NCBI GenBank assembly: GCA_973895155.1
Contig: OZ316899.1
Location: 6,510,001 to 6,574,000 of the forward strand
Reading direction: 5' to 3'
DNA: 64,000 nt
From: Marsupella aquatica
Taxonomy: Eukaryota; Marchantiophyta
Within the stretch, counting starts at the first letter, position 1; each line of letters opens with the position of its first letter. A program made the position numbers and the translations under genes. The notes beneath the pieces are model-generated. The model searched no databases, was not told where the DNA came from, and saw only the letters and a program-made list of their open reading frames with translations. Positions 20,061 through 30,804 of this stretch are shown piece by piece.

Positions 20061-20853
20061 AAATCAAGGTTGATTTGAAGTACAGGCAGTGAATGCCAAA
20101 TGAAGGACTGAATTTGATAAGTTTTGGAACAAAACACATTGATAATTGTTATCATGGACCCCACTGGAGAATGGGCAATTTAAAGGCTGGAGATTCAACC
20201 TTACAAGGTGGAAAATGCACCAATTTCATTTAGGGAAAGAATTGGAGAAGAAAACCCCTCCACAAGTCTGGAAAGAAGGAAGAAAGCTAAGGCCAAGAAA
20301 AAAAGATTAAGTGGTGCCTAGAAGAAAAGAATGAGGGAGTCTTCTCAAGTTATGGTAAGAAAAAGCCGACCTGAAGAAAGAGAGAACTCAGATTAAATTA
20401 AGGGAAAGACAAACTCATGTTGTCAAAAGTACTTGTCAAGGAGGAAGAGCAAAAATTTTTAAGAGGTCATATGGAAGTTATTATTGGAGTTTAGGCCTGT
20501 TGAGGTAAACTCATTTGATACAAATGTATTCCTTAATAGCCTCCTGATTTTAAAGAGTTGGGAAAATGGGAAATTACATCTGGAGGAAGGAACCTGGGAT
20601 GAGCATTTTGACCAAGTTATCATTCCAGAAATGTTAAGTCACAATTGTATAGAGGAGGAAGTTTTGGAAAGTGAAATTGAGAAGGAATTGGATAAGGCGT
20701 TCAAGATTTTGAAGGACAATCCTAGATGGACGGAAAATTTAGATCAAGCTCTTAATGAGTTTTATCAAAATTCAAATGTTTTATTAGATTTGGAGAAACC
20801 GGTAATGACCCCTCATAGAAGAGCAATTATAGGGTCACTAAAGTGGCTTAATA
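20061..20853 (+). pseudogene. Start of Athila-like internal region, interrupted by CACTA-3
   Basis: The stretch after the primer site has short coding-like pieces with stops. The clearest is 20484-20853 (FDTNVFLNSLLILKSWENGK, WDEHFDQVIIPEMLSH), acidic and without a recognisable motif. The frame passes through the CACTA-3 end to a stop at 20879. It probably represents the leader and gag-side ORF of the element whose LTR and primer site precede it. Its continuation beyond CACTA-3 is not visible, so either a deletion or a later rearrangement removed it. Confidence 0.4.
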
Positions 20854-21180
20854 CACTAGAAGAATCCGAGGTGATCTGAGACCACAATATGTGACTCATT
20901 TTGACTTCATTGTGACTCAATGTGACGTGACCCAGGCTGTGACCCTTGGAGTTGCAAAAGTTGAGACCAAAAAATGAAAGTCACTATTGATACTGGGCAT
21001 TGCGACTTGCTTGATATCCATTTATGACTGATCTGTGACTTTATTGTAGAGTCTAGCCTTGTTGATACGTGATTGCAATGTGACTTTAATTAGTCACAGG
21101 GTAAGTCATATACATGACTTACTCGCACTTAAAAATCACTATCTTGTGACCTTTTAGTGTCACATAATAGACCAATGGAG
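20854..21180 (+). repeat. CACTA-3 left terminus with TGTGAC subterminal repeats
   Basis: After CACTAGAAGAATCC the hexamer TGTGAC occurs about seven times between 20887 and 21150, with several inverted GTCACA copies. This density and mixed orientation is typical of CACTA subterminal repeats, and the motif is distinct from those of the other two CACTA elements here. The bases at 20851-20853 (ATA) would be the target duplication, which cannot be checked because the right end is missing. Confidence 0.7.
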
Positions 21181-21640
21181 ACCTTGGTCCGGGTCACACA
21201 ACAGAACCATTTGGGTCTCTATATAGTCATGTTCATAACTAATAAGGTTGACATGGAAGTTGTAACCATGACTAATGACCATAGAGGGACAGTTCATAAG
21301 GAGAGAGAGCACTCCACATTGCAATACATAGAAACACTCATGTTCACACTTTAGAAGTATAACACATTGAATACAAGAAATGAACTGAGCATAAAAAGAC
21401 ATCCACATGAAACAAAGCATCATATAAACAGGTCCTACATAAAACATTCATAAGAATTCAACAAAATCACAATCTTGCTAAAAGATGATCATAATTTCAA
21501 TTACAATGAAATAGTTTACAATGTCATCAATGTAATTTAGAGAAAACAGGAACTCATAAACTGATAATTGTTTGAGATAATTGAAAGCACATGCATGATA
21601 CTATGAATCTCCAAGAGGACATGATTCTTGTACTGCTTCT

Positions 21641-21686
21641 TGAGATCTAAAATCTATAGAACATGAGATCTAAAATCTATAGAACA
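21641..21686 (+). repeat. 23-bp tandem duplication
   Basis: The unit TGAGATCTAAAATCTATAGA plus three bases occurs twice without change (21641-21663 and 21664-21686). It lies in the gene-free stretch of about 600 bp (21180-21788) between the CACTA-3 terminus and its last exon. The rest of that stretch holds nothing I can name. Confidence 0.8.
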
Positions 21687-21788
21687 TGACTCACACTACA
21701 AACAAATAATGACATGACATTGTTATGGATCCTCTATGAACTTGCTTAGCCATAATACCAAAGAACCTGTAGCATCTCCAAGTGTCTT

Positions 21789-24700
21789 CTAAGGAGGATC
21801 ATCATTTGTGTTTGGAATGGGAAGGACAACTTTAGGTTTCACTAGTAACGTGACTAACACTACTGAATAACCTGGGGGAATCCTCTTGCCTTGGAACGTT
21901 GTAGAACCAACTTGCACTCTGCCAAATCCTACTCGTGTTCCACTTTCATCAACAGCTAACAATCCACTTTGTCCCACAGCATTAGGTGCTTTCCCCACTT
22001 CCACCTTAGATCTTTCTGCCAGCACCGTTCTTGGAGGTTTGTATGAAACCTTTGACGTGGCTCTGCTCTTAGCAGCAGACTTGCTTTGTGTGCGCATGCT
22101 TCCTCTCTTTATAGTAGTGAAGCTAGGCTCAGTAGGTTCCTCACCTGGGAGTGTCATACCAACTAACTCTTTGGTTGGATTTATCTCAACAAGAGACACA
22201 CTTGTCATTGACAATGATACATTCTGAAAATCATTTATCTTTGCAATGGAGTCAAGATCTACATAGCATGAATCTGGCTCAATGGTATCATTGTCATGCT
22301 TGCTGATATCCTCATTTTCCCCAACATTGATATCATCGACTCCCTTGCCAATGTCATCCTCATCCAAACATGGTTCACTACCCTCTGTCAAATTAGTTGC
22401 ATGTACAGACTGCAACTTTGTTGCCTCTAAATTGCAGCGAGTCTTTGCCAGGTTCTCATACTTCTTCTTTGCGTGCTGTCTTATTCTCTATGGGCACAAC
22501 AACCACAATATATGTTACTGAAAATAACACATTCAACAAACAATGTCAATTCAAACTATACGTTTAATAATCATATCCCACACAGTTATAAAGGCCTTAC
22601 CTTCAAGCCTAGATGTCATTGGCATGCCAGAAGAGTGCATCAACTTTGCCACCTCAAGTGGTGATGGTGGAACTCCTGCAAAATTGGAATCAATTTTATC
22701 TCTCACCGACACAACAGCTTCCATTAATGTCTTGAAGTTCACATGGAATAAGTCAGTCAATGAATTCAAACGTTCATTGATCTCTAGAAGACATGTTTTC
22801 ACAACCTTCAAACAACCACTTATCTCTGTAAGTGAAGATCCACCTCCCTACATGACACAGGGGTATAGGTTCAATCACTCCATATGAAATGTTGGGCAAT
22901 ATATGCACAATCAATGTTATATGTGTACACCTAAAATTCAACGTAGGTCATTCAATTACCAATTAAAACTCATATAACTTACGTGCTTGGAGGATTCAGA
23001 TGCACCCTCTTGAGCTCAGGTGTTCACAATTTCAGCCCTCAACTCTTCTTTTGAAGGGCTTTGCCCCAATTGGGCTTTCTACACATGCATGACAAACACA
23101 AGTTATCATTATTATTCAGGGAACGTACACTAAACAACAAAGTGAACAGTAAATAGTGTAGCATAAATTACATAATTAGCCATTGATTCTTACCAAGCAT
23201 TTTGCTATCGGTGCAGTGTTGGTCCTTCTTGTCAGATTAGGGTTCTGAACACTCAACCTGGCCTCGGTCATCTGTGAACTCTTCTTTTTTGAAGCATCTA
23301 TTACAAAATAAACTACTAACCTTGCCCACACTTTATCATCACAACTGGCTGGTGGAGGCATATCTAGCTTCTCCCCACCTTCCTTCCAAGCCTTATGCAT
23401 TCTCCACCTCTCTTGCTTGATGATTTTATTTGCTGTACTCTCTAGGCAACCTATGTCCATGCCATCATCACTGCCCACATAATTCCATTTGGCAGCAACA
23501 TTTTCACATACAGTCTTCCAATCTTTTGGATGTTATTTTTTAAAATTAATAACACTCACATCTAACCAACGCAATACTTCAGCTTTCAAATCAGCATGCC
23601 ATCGGTTCTTGCGAGGACACTCAGCATCCATCCATTGTCTCTCATTCAACTTTACGTTCCCTTTCTTTGTCACCTCCCCTCGTGCACTGCTCTTGGTAGT
23701 ACTGGAAGTAGTATTGGCCACCCCTTGATTCACCCTACCTGGGGTTCTAAAGTCACCTGGAAAAATACATGCCATTCATGCTTGAGAACTACATACAGCA
23801 GAATGAATGACGGCAACATTCAATGCTTCACTTCAACAAAAATTCTTCAAACATATATACTTGTAGCTCTGCCTGTAGACATCTGTGCAGGGACTGCACT
23901 CTGGAATTGTTGCAACCCTGGACCACCTGTCCAGCCTAGTATAGGGGCCGGATGATGTCACTTTCTAGGTATGTATGTGCAAACATATGTACTGAAAACT
24001 AAGTACAAACTGTAGGAAAACAAGAGAACATTCACCGACATACCTGGCCCCCTTCCGTGCTGCATCTGCATAGGGGCATTAGTGAATACTTGAGTCAATA
24101 GTTTGACTGTCCAACCTACACACATACATTTTCTATTGTTATACATGTGCAGAATCCCCCCACATGAATGGACTCTAGATATAATGAGTTCTTCCATTGC
24201 TGACAAGATCAGACATAACCTGCCCCTCTTCCAACGTTCGTAGGTACTGTATTTTGAAATCCCTGCCAATTACCTTCACCACCTTCCCAACCTTGTTCAT
24301 TCCACGACCCACCACCATTCTCCTAACCTGGTTCAACCCATGTCTATCCTTGTGGATATTGGAACTGATCATTACCAGCATTTGCCCAATCAGGTTGGGC
24401 AGAATCTGCATGCAATGGTAGGTGGACAGAATTTCAATGTATGAACCCAATACATCCCAAACAATGTCAAAAATTGATATGCAGTCTGAAATTCATAAGT
24501 GCCATGCCTTGACAAAGAACTGGCATATAGATATATACTCACATCCCCATGGTTGAGTTGGACGTCCATACCCACGAGACTGTGGGTTTGGACCTGCTCT
24601 GCCTCTACCACGGGCATAACCTTGACCTTGCCCCCTACCATAGTATTGGGCACCAGCCTGGGATCTACCACTACTACCACCTTGCCAACCTTGATCAGAG

Positions 24701-25498
24701 GTCACACACCCCTGCTGGTATGGTGCATGCACAGGCTTTGCAGGCAAAACAGAACTGACAAGACGCTGCATCACATCACCAACTACAATGTCACAAACTA
24801 AGCAAGGTACATATGTGTAGTACTAAACATATCAAACCTCTAAACAAGAGAGTTTTACTCAAAACCTTGTCGGGAGAACTACTTACCTGTTTCTTTTGGG
24901 GCTGCTCTGCAATGTATTCATCTTCATAACCCCCATCCTCATCCATTTCCTCTGGAAAATACTCATCATCTACATCTTCTTGTCTACTATCTGCACCCAC
25001 TTGTGCAGCATCCATGTCATCTCCACATTCTGCCATTGTAGGTACGACCTTCTTGCTCAACCTTTCACTCCAACGTACAGGCCCAGAGATAGTGTTGGTC
25101 ACCCTTCTTGCGTACTCCTTTTGTTTCTTTGAAAGTTTTGTGGCTCTGCGACATTCCAATATGAGAATACAGTCACAATTTCAGTGCCACATTGAACTAT
25201 TCATGTCACACAAACTCAGCGGAGGGTTGTGGTTCCCTTACAATTCAACCACATCCTTTTTCAGTTCCAGTTCTGCGATTTTGGCTTTCACGTATGCTCG
25301 TTGTTCCATAGCTTTCCTTTCATACTCACACATCTCTGTGTCACTCTCTTCCATCTGACTGGACCACAAAAACAGGTCATCTATGGTCACCCTATATAAC
25401 AATGCAACCACAATCACCAGGCATCCATCCATATATCGCTGTTGCTTCAGAATTACTTTATTACACATTCTTCCCCTCACTAATGTCCATGCAAACAA
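21789..25498 (-). pseudogene. Ptta/TNPA-like gene of CACTA-3, multi-exon
   Basis: Read right to left, coding-like pieces are 25498-25238 (coiled-coil ending in KAKIAELELKKDVVEL), 25159-24791 (basic start, acidic middle), 24774-24493 (Gly/Arg/Gln-rich, RGQGQGYARGRGRAGP), 23478-23176 and 22415-21789. The 23478-23176 piece fits the plant transposase Ptta/En-Spm domain: WKEGGEKLDMPPPASCDDKVW, then SQMTEARLSVQNPNLTRRTN. The last piece is Ser/Thr/Val-rich with RTVLAERSKVEVGKAP. Family role: DNA binding at transposon ends. Exon borders are not certain, and I cannot show one continuous frame. It lies in the same orientation as TNP2, unlike in CACTA-1 and CACTA-2. Confidence 0.6.
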
Positions 25499-25524
25499 TT
25501 CACATTACTCATACAACAGGCACA

Positions 25525-28500
25525 CTATCGGCATCTGCATCTCTGAACAAATGCCTCTACCCTTGTCACAGGAATGAAGTCCCGACTATCATGAACTACA
25601 GGCACTTGGTCTGAACGCCGACGATCAAAGGCACTATGAGAGTGTAAATGAAACTCAAGGTTTGATCCTTCCATCCAATGTTGCCTGGCCTGTTTATGAC
25701 ACACTACATGCCAACCTGGGGAGTCTTCCACATCCAAGAAGAAAGCTTGCTCCACTTGACTGGGAAACACAAATGGCTCAGACCATTCGGGCAATTTCCC
25801 TCTGAAATTGGCCAACAAGAAACCATCGTTGTCTCTCTTTATGGTAGCCCTATTACCAAGCCAATCTTGCCACACCCATGAACCTTTCATAAGAATCACA
25901 GGACTGGACACCGACCCATAGTCCAGAGCCCATATGTCAACTAATTCTCCCACATATCCCATCTCCGTCCAGGCCCTGTCGTGATTGTGGTTCTATTGCT
26001 CAAATACAGTGATGAGCCCATAGTCATTTGTCACCCTGTAGGCACTATCACCATCCTTCACTCAAAAGTGATTCCCATATGCTCTCATCCATTTGTAAGT
26101 CTTCACTTTCAAGCTAGGGGCATTAGACAGTAGGTAAAAGTCTGCATCCATGTCTGGGTGGGTCTCGTGATGCTCTCTAATTGCCACTCTGATCCACTCC
26201 ATGAAACCTGGAAAAGTTGTTCCTGTAGTGGGATGGGCCGCCTTCAATGACTCATACTCCCTGAACAAACAACCACACAGCATTAGCTTGGCTAATATGA
26301 ACAGGCTGAAGGAGAATACACAACATTTAAGCTCATGAACTGGATTATAGCACATGTATGCACTCACTGTATCCAGGGTTCCATCACCACAGTGTTGTGC
26401 AATACAAAGTCATGTGCCAAGTCTCTCATAGATATAGTTAGGTTCTTTGTGGTTGCAGCCCCTTCCAGTACTTCACCTATCACTCCTTCCTCCTCATCAG
26501 AATTCCACACCCTGGTCTTCACATGCTCATATTGTGCTATGTATTCGGTCAGAAATCCCAGAGTCTCGTCCTTGATGTAACCTTTAGCCATGCTTGCTTT
26601 AGGTTTGTAATATGTTCTCACGTGACCTTTGAGCAGCTTCATGTACCGTTCCAAAGGGTACAACCAACGAACACTCACAGGCCCAAATTGGTGTAGCTCT
26701 TTCACAACATGGACAAGTAGGTGAGTCATGACATCAAAAATGCTGGAGGAAAATAAATCTCCAGGTCACACAGCACCTGAGCGACATCTTCTGTCAGTTG
26801 TGGGAAGTGGGTTTCATCCCAAAATCACCCTATTCATTAAAAGTGTATTTTATTTTGTTCACTTTTAGGCCTCGAAATGTACACTTTTGGTCTCTAAATG
26901 TACACTTTTAAACACCAAAAGGTATATTATAGTACAATATTCTACACCTAAATAGTCAATTGTAAACTTGAGGGAGAAAAAATGATCTTTACTAGAAGGA
27001 GTCTCATCCTAGTTAATTTATAAAAGATGAACATGATGGTATGTCTGATGGCCATCACTTTTATTTCTTGCCCAAATGTACACTTTTTGAAAGCCAAATG
27101 TTCACAAATTGAATAATAATTCACTTTTAATGAATAGATTGATCAAACCCTTCATACAAATATGACAAAACACATCACTGAGTCGCATGATCACATAATT
27201 ACGAACACGCTTCTGCAACAGGCCCCTCGGGCATAAAGGCAACACCTATTGCATCAACATATGGTAGTCATGGCTTTTCATACTACCAAGCTTTCTAGTC
27301 ATGATATGCTTCTTGAAAGCACTGCCATAGTTTGAAGGAACCTTCAAAGAACTCAACCTCTGCACAAATAGTTTCCACTCTGTGTCTTTCAGAACATAGG
27401 GCGCTTGGTACTTCAAGAGCACATCAGCTCTGTGGGCATGTGGCCTCAACCAAAGATGGGGTTTCATTCCCCTCTGTTCAAGATCCAATCTCACAGGACC
27501 ACAAGAATCTGAGTAGACTCTCACAAATATTCTTCTCAATGTGCATAACATCAATGTTATGTTTGCTTGGCTCAAACTCCTGCACCGTTGCAATGCAAGA
27601 GCGTCAGCAAATGCCTCAAGTTTAGTCTCTCTCTTCGAAATGAATGCACATGCTCTAAACCAAAACATGTATCCCAATTAGCATCAACTCCAAGAGGCTT
27701 ACCCTCCAATACTTGAGCTCCAAGTCCAATATGCTATGTCTTTTTACACCATATTGCTTTATTGGATCACTCACTCCATCTTCCCTGCCCCCTCGTTTGA
27801 TATAGTCATCCCTCAGTGCTCCCCACTGCTTGATCTCCTCTTTGGTCACTCGTGCCGGGGTCCACGTTGCTCAATCTCATTGCCAAAGTGTGCAATCAAT
27901 GCCTATCTTTCTCTGTAAGGGTGATCTGCCTTCAGAAAATGACAATGGCCCATGTATATGACTTTCTGCAGGGCTTTGGAGTACTCACTAGTGACATTGC
28001 GCCCACAGATAGTACAAGCACAATATCCTTTTGTTGTTTGGCCTGATATCATCCCATGGGCTGGGTAGTCAGCTATAGTTAGAATGACAATGGCTCTAAG
28101 GATGAATGGGTTTAACCTCCCAAGCCTATGTAGGACATCATATGTGAGAACTCCTTCCTCCCAAAGCTTTCTCAATTCCTCCACTAGGGGAACCAGAAAC
28201 ACATCTATGTTGGCAGATACAGCACTGTCTGGCCCTGGTATTAGTAGGACCATCAGAACAAAAAATTGTTTTGTAGTCATCCAAGGAGGAAGGTTATAAT
28301 TCAAAATCGTTATAGGCCAGCACACAAATTTGTTGTTCTTATCTCCAAATGGGTTTACCCCATCCAATGACAACCCAAGTCTGACATTCCTTGGCTCAGC
28401 AACAAATTTGGGATACATCTCATCTATGAGTTTCCACTGCCTTGAATTTGCTGCATGTCTTTGTAGCCCATCAACACTTTTCTTGTCAGTTGCCCAAGTC

Positions 28501-29560
28501 ATCATCTCCGAGATGGCATGGCTTCTAAACATCCGCTGAAGTTTGGGAATGAGTGGAAAATGACAAAGTACCTTGGCGGGAACCATAGACTTTCCTGAGT
28601 TCCGATACCTGTGCTTCCCACACTTAGGGCATGTCAACAATTCTGCATACTCCTTTCTGAAAAGAGCATGCCCATCAGGACAGGCATGGATGGAATCATA
28701 GTTTAATCCAAGATTAGATATGCATCTTTTTGCCTCGAACATGTTCTTGGGCAAAATATTACCATCTGGTAGCACAATTGTTCGCAAGAATGCCAACAAC
28801 TCAGAAACTAAAACGTTGGGGACATTGTGGTTGCCGCAAATGTTCAGACACATGATGACAAATCCCAGTTTAGAACATTTTCTACCAGGGTACAAAGGCT
28901 TCCTGCCTTCCTGTATTTGCAGGAGAGAGCCAAACATCCCATCATGCCCAGGGGTTTCCTGCCCTATCTCAAACTCATCAAGAGGCTCTTCAACAAGGGG
29001 CACACTTGCATCTGCAACCGTATCCTCTTCGTTGTCCAACCCATCGTGAAATGCATCCAAGTCTTGGAAGATGTCTCTCACCATCTCTTCCACATGAATT
29101 CCTTCGTCATGTGGTGTTGCCTGAGCACCATCCCGTTGGAGGGCTGACAACCCACAAAGACCAGCTACAACATTTTCAAATGCACCAGACAGAACCTCAC
29201 TTGCAGCATTGGCAGCATCAAATTCTAACCTCCACTCCTCGTTGGAAGAATCTTCCTTTGCAAGAACCTTCCAAACTTGATGTCGTGGATCTCTTCCATG
29301 AACCGCAATATGCCGCCAAACCTCATTTAGACCCCTGGTATGGGATCCTTGGTAGATTGCACAAGGACATCTCATCCTATTGGCTCCTGAAAGTCTGGTT
29401 CGTAACCTTTCACGCTGCCAAAGCTTATTATCATGGTGTGAAATCCTTGTGGGATGATGCAAAGGCAGTGCCTGTGCCCTGGGCTGGGTTTGGGGAGGGT
29501 GGTGACCAGGGTGCATTGTAACAGACTGGAAGCTCTGCAATCATGGACAACAGTGAACAA
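25525..29560 (-). pseudogene. TNP2-type CACTA transposase of CACTA-3, interrupted
   Basis: The N-terminal part (29540-27903, 545 codons open) has a Cys/His segment (RCPCAIYQG, then HIAVHGRD) like the transposase-associated domain. It then has the TNP2 core with HACPDGHALFRKEY, CPKCGKHRYR and VRLGLSLDGVNPFGDK, and ends in TICGRNVTSEY. Further pieces are 27677-27246, 26729-26364 (LVHVVKELHQFGPVSVRWLY, the DUF4218-like end) and 25962-25525 (DUF4216-like, ending in SPGWHVV). Family role: strand cleavage and transfer at the ends. A 307-bp MITE-like insertion at 26830-27136 splits the C-terminal half, and frameshifts separate the pieces, so it is not functional as one protein. Confidence 0.85.
26830..27136. 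mobile_element. MITE-like insertion with 16-bp perfect terminal inverted repeats
   Basis: CTATTCATTAAAAGTG at 26830-26845 is exactly inverted at 27121-27136. The 307-bp interior is AT-rich, has no coding potential, and repeats the motif TGTACACTTTT several times. It interrupts the TNP2 gene of CACTA-3 between two coding pieces. If the outer C/G pair is excluded, the element is flanked by TA on both sides, as for Tc1/mariner-related MITEs. Confidence 0.75.
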
Positions 29561-29848
29561 GGATGCCTAATGGTGGTATTTGTGTTCCATATATCCCTGA
29601 CTGTATTTGCCAAAAGAGTTAACATAACGTGTAATAAATGTACACAAACCCTAAACCACCCCAAAAGAAAAAAACAGGTTTGCAAGCAGTGTACCTATTG
29701 TCAAGCGAATGACACAAAATTCCTAAATGTTGGAGGGTGTCACCACCTCCTCCGCTGTCCTCAAATGTACCGCCTCTGCATGTACACCCATGACCATATC
29801 AGAGTCCAATCATGTATAGTCAAGGCACAGGTGTGAGAGCGGTATCAG

Positions 29849-29877
29849 ATATCTCACCTTATTACTAGGTGAGATAT
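29849..29877. other. Perfect 11-bp hairpin
   Basis: ATATCTCACCT and AGGTGAGATAT form a perfect stem around a 7-base loop. It lies 12 bp past the stop of the F-box-like ORF (29889) and before the transposase start. On the minus strand it could act as an RNA hairpin in the intergenic part of the transcript; there is no further support. Confidence 0.5.
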
Positions 29878-29888
29878 GGGTACCAACC

Positions 29889-30503
29889 CTATTCTTGATG
29901 CCACTCAGACCTCAGGTACTCAGGCATGTACATTAAATCATCAAGGTCTAAACCCTGCTCATGCCATGGGGGTCTTGCATCCATGCCTACAAGCAATGGA
30001 TGCAATGCCCTCCACTGGGGGCAAGTTGCTACCAAGTCCCTCCATCGGGTATTAATTTGTCTATATTTGCAAATATCTTGTGCGCAGGACACCACAAGAA
30101 CCCTCAGCCAAACATGTGAAAGAACTATATCATCTGCCAAATCAGGCAACAAGGAACCACCTGCAACATTGTGCTTGTCTAACTCATCTGCTGAAAAGTA
30201 GATGTCCTCTTCGGACTGTGCATCCTCATTCACCATAGATTCCTTGTCTCTTGCATCCTCAAGCGGTGCCAAGAATTTTTTTAGCACCAACCCATGCAGG
30301 AGAGTCCTAACTGTGGCCAGCCATATGGCAACCCGGAGGAGGAGCCGTAATAGCTGTTGTTGATCTAGGAAAGGCAACATATCCACCAAAGTTTGCCGCC
30401 AAGATTTGAGCCCACCCAGTACGTTTACAGTGACACCCCCAGGCAGCAGGAAACAACAATCCACCAACAGTAAAATAAGTCCAACTGCCACCAACCATAA
30501 CAA
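29889..30503 (-). CDS. F-box-like ORF upstream of the CACTA-3 transposase
   Basis: The frame is open for 204 codons. The N-terminus is hydrophobic and may be partly intronic or non-coding. An acidic linker follows, then a stretch resembling an F-box: LLPDLADDIVLSHVW, then ICKYRQINTRWRDLVATCP and QWRAL, at about residues 115-165. F-box proteins join SKP1-cullin ubiquitin ligases and pick substrates. The short C-terminus (HEQGLDLDDLMYMPEYLRS) has no repeats such as LRR or Kelch. It lies just upstream of TNP2 in the same direction, as the SET gene does in CACTA-1 and CACTA-2. The F-box call is by eye. Confidence 0.45.
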   Translation of the reverse strand: MLWLVAVGLILLLVDCCFLLPGGVTVNVLGGLKSWRQTLVDMLPFLDQQQLLRLLLRVAIWLATVRTLLHGLVLKKFLAPLEDARDKESMVNEDAQSEEDIYFSADELDKHNVAGGSLLPDLADDIVLSHVWLRVLVVSCAQDICKYRQINTRWRDLVATCPQWRALHPLLVGMDARPPWHEQGLDLDDLMYMPEYLRSEWHQE

Positions 30504-30650
30504 GGTACATTAGTTCAAAGTTCACATTTATTTCAATGATGTGATTTATACAAAAAAACTTGTGTCCAAATTGATGCTACTCCTCACTCTGATTCAAAAT
30601 CGCTAATGACCCATTCCTCACTTGTTGTCTCATAGTCCTCTTTGTAAGGA

Positions 30651-30671
30651 TCAAAGTCAAAGTCAAATTCT
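30651..30671 (-). repeat. LINE-A 3' tail of TTTGAC hexamers
   Basis: On the minus strand the element ends GGAGCTTAGAA, then TTTGACTTTGACTTTGA. LINE-B and two fragments share the GGAGCTTA end but carry ATTACC hexamers instead. Simple hexamer tails replace the poly(A) usual in plant L1 elements. Confidence 0.65.
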
Positions 30672-30804
30672 AAGCTCCACGACGACCCAATGAGTCAAGG
30701 GAGCTGTGGCAAAAAATCCAAATACAAAGCAAAGAAATGAGTCAAATGCTCATGTGAGGATCTCTACATCCTCACTAATAACAAACTAAGGACCTTAAGA
30801 GTCA

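Larger units (their letters stand above)
20854..30640 (-). mobile_element. CACTA-3, an En/Spm-like transposon with F-box-like ORF
   Basis: The left end is CACTAGAAGAATCC at 20854, followed by many TGTGAC subterminal motifs. Genes all read on the minus strand, from right to left: an F-box-like ORF, a TNP2-type transposase with an N-terminal zinc-binding segment, then exons of a Ptta/TNPA-like gene. No matching right terminus is found before LINE-A, whose 3' end is at about 30647. The right end is therefore missing or lost by truncation. The TNP2 protein differs clearly from those of CACTA-1 and CACTA-2, so this is another lineage. Confidence 0.8.
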
